Translations under genes and position numbers: made by a program
The notes under the pieces: model-generated
The model's database searches: none
What the model saw: the letters and a program-made list of their open reading frames with translations, nothing else
Told to the model about the DNA's origin: nothing
Shown here: positions 36,245 through 36,375 of the stretch, in pieces
Numbering within the stretch: the first letter of the stretch is position 1
Layout: every line of letters starts with the position of its first letter
Assembly: GCA_031272085.1 (NCBI GenBank)
Contig: JAISUN010000042.1
Span: forward strand, 1 to 36,375
Length of the DNA: 36,375 nucleotides
Source: Dysgonamonadaceae bacterium
Lineage (GTDB): Bacteria; Bacteroidota; Bacteroidia; Bacteroidales; Azobacteroidaceae
Direction of reading: 5' to 3'

Positions 36245-36375
36245 ACAAAGTATTAATAATCACATTAGCGTCAATCATTTTCGCAGGAAATATTTCGGCG
36301 CAGTCCGGCAGCGACAAAGCAAAACTGTCGGACTTGTACCGGAAATATGGGGTTGTATCAAACCCAAATAATTCT
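36241..36375 (+). CDS. Exported protein, N-terminal part only (runs off the window)
   Basis: 45 residues are visible. A hydrophobic signal peptide ends at GNISAQ (about residue 21), followed by SGSDKAKLSDLYRKYGVV. No family can be assigned from this fragment. Its start overlaps the stop of the small membrane protein by four bases, so the two are likely translated together and may work at the same membrane site. Confidence 0.65.
   Translation, partial: MNKVLIITLASIIFAGNISAQSGSDKAKLSDLYRKYGVVSNPNNS

Overview
The window looks like chromosomal DNA from a Bacteroidales bacterium. The evidence is a complete SusC/SusD-type starch locus, lipoproteins with acidic residues after the lipid-bearing cysteine, ten well-placed TAnnTTTG (-7) promoter boxes in place of sigma70-type -10 boxes, and typical Bacteroidetes gene content. 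A type IX secretion (T9SS) sorting tail on one amylase points to a T9SS-bearing branch (Porphyromonas/Tannerella/Paludibacter/Dysgonomonas-like) rather than Bacteroides in the strict sense. The genus cannot be fixed from the sequence alone.

Layout. 1-1177 (minus): the start of an AbiH-like gene, cut by the window edge, and a zinc-ribbon plus FGE/SUMF1-fold protein whose C-terminus looks like the variable region of a diversity-generating retroelement (DGR) target. 1297-4463 (minus): agmatine deiminase, an outer-membrane barrel protein and N-carbamoylputrescine amidase, which together form a putrescine route from agmatine. 4524-5447 (plus): a cation diffusion facilitator. 5499-19557 (minus): a starch utilisation operon in the order susC, susD, susE-like, susF-like, T9SS-sorted GH13 amylase, susA-like neopullulanase, susB-like GH97 glucosidase, closed by an intrinsic terminator. 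19877-21220 (plus): a MATE exporter. 21319-25539: a divergent pair made of a type IIG-like nuclease-methyltransferase and an unrecognised coiled-coil protein with repeats resembling the RNA polymerase alpha C-terminal domain. 25547-25566: a perfect palindrome matching parS. 25572-27871 (minus): ybeY-mnmG. 28251-31881 (plus): fucI, a rhaM-type mutarotase and fucP. 31910-36375 (plus): two DUF3857/transglutaminase-like exported proteins (one with a degenerate active site), a small membrane protein and the start of an exported protein.

How the parts work together. In the starch operon, surface lipoproteins (SusD/E/F) and a surface amylase would capture and cut starch, SusC would import the oligosaccharides, and the periplasmic SusA and SusB would reduce them to glucose. 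No susR-like regulator is present in the window. The fucose block imports L-fucose, equilibrates its anomers and isomerises it to L-fuculose; kinase and aldolase genes are not in view.

The least-explained signals are the DGR-like variable region (224-298), two 33-bp palindromes of identical architecture whose arms differ but stay self-complementary (12277-12309, and 21512-21544 in frame inside a gene), the parS-like site beside mnmG, and the alpha-CTD-repeat protein divergent from the type IIG-like enzyme.
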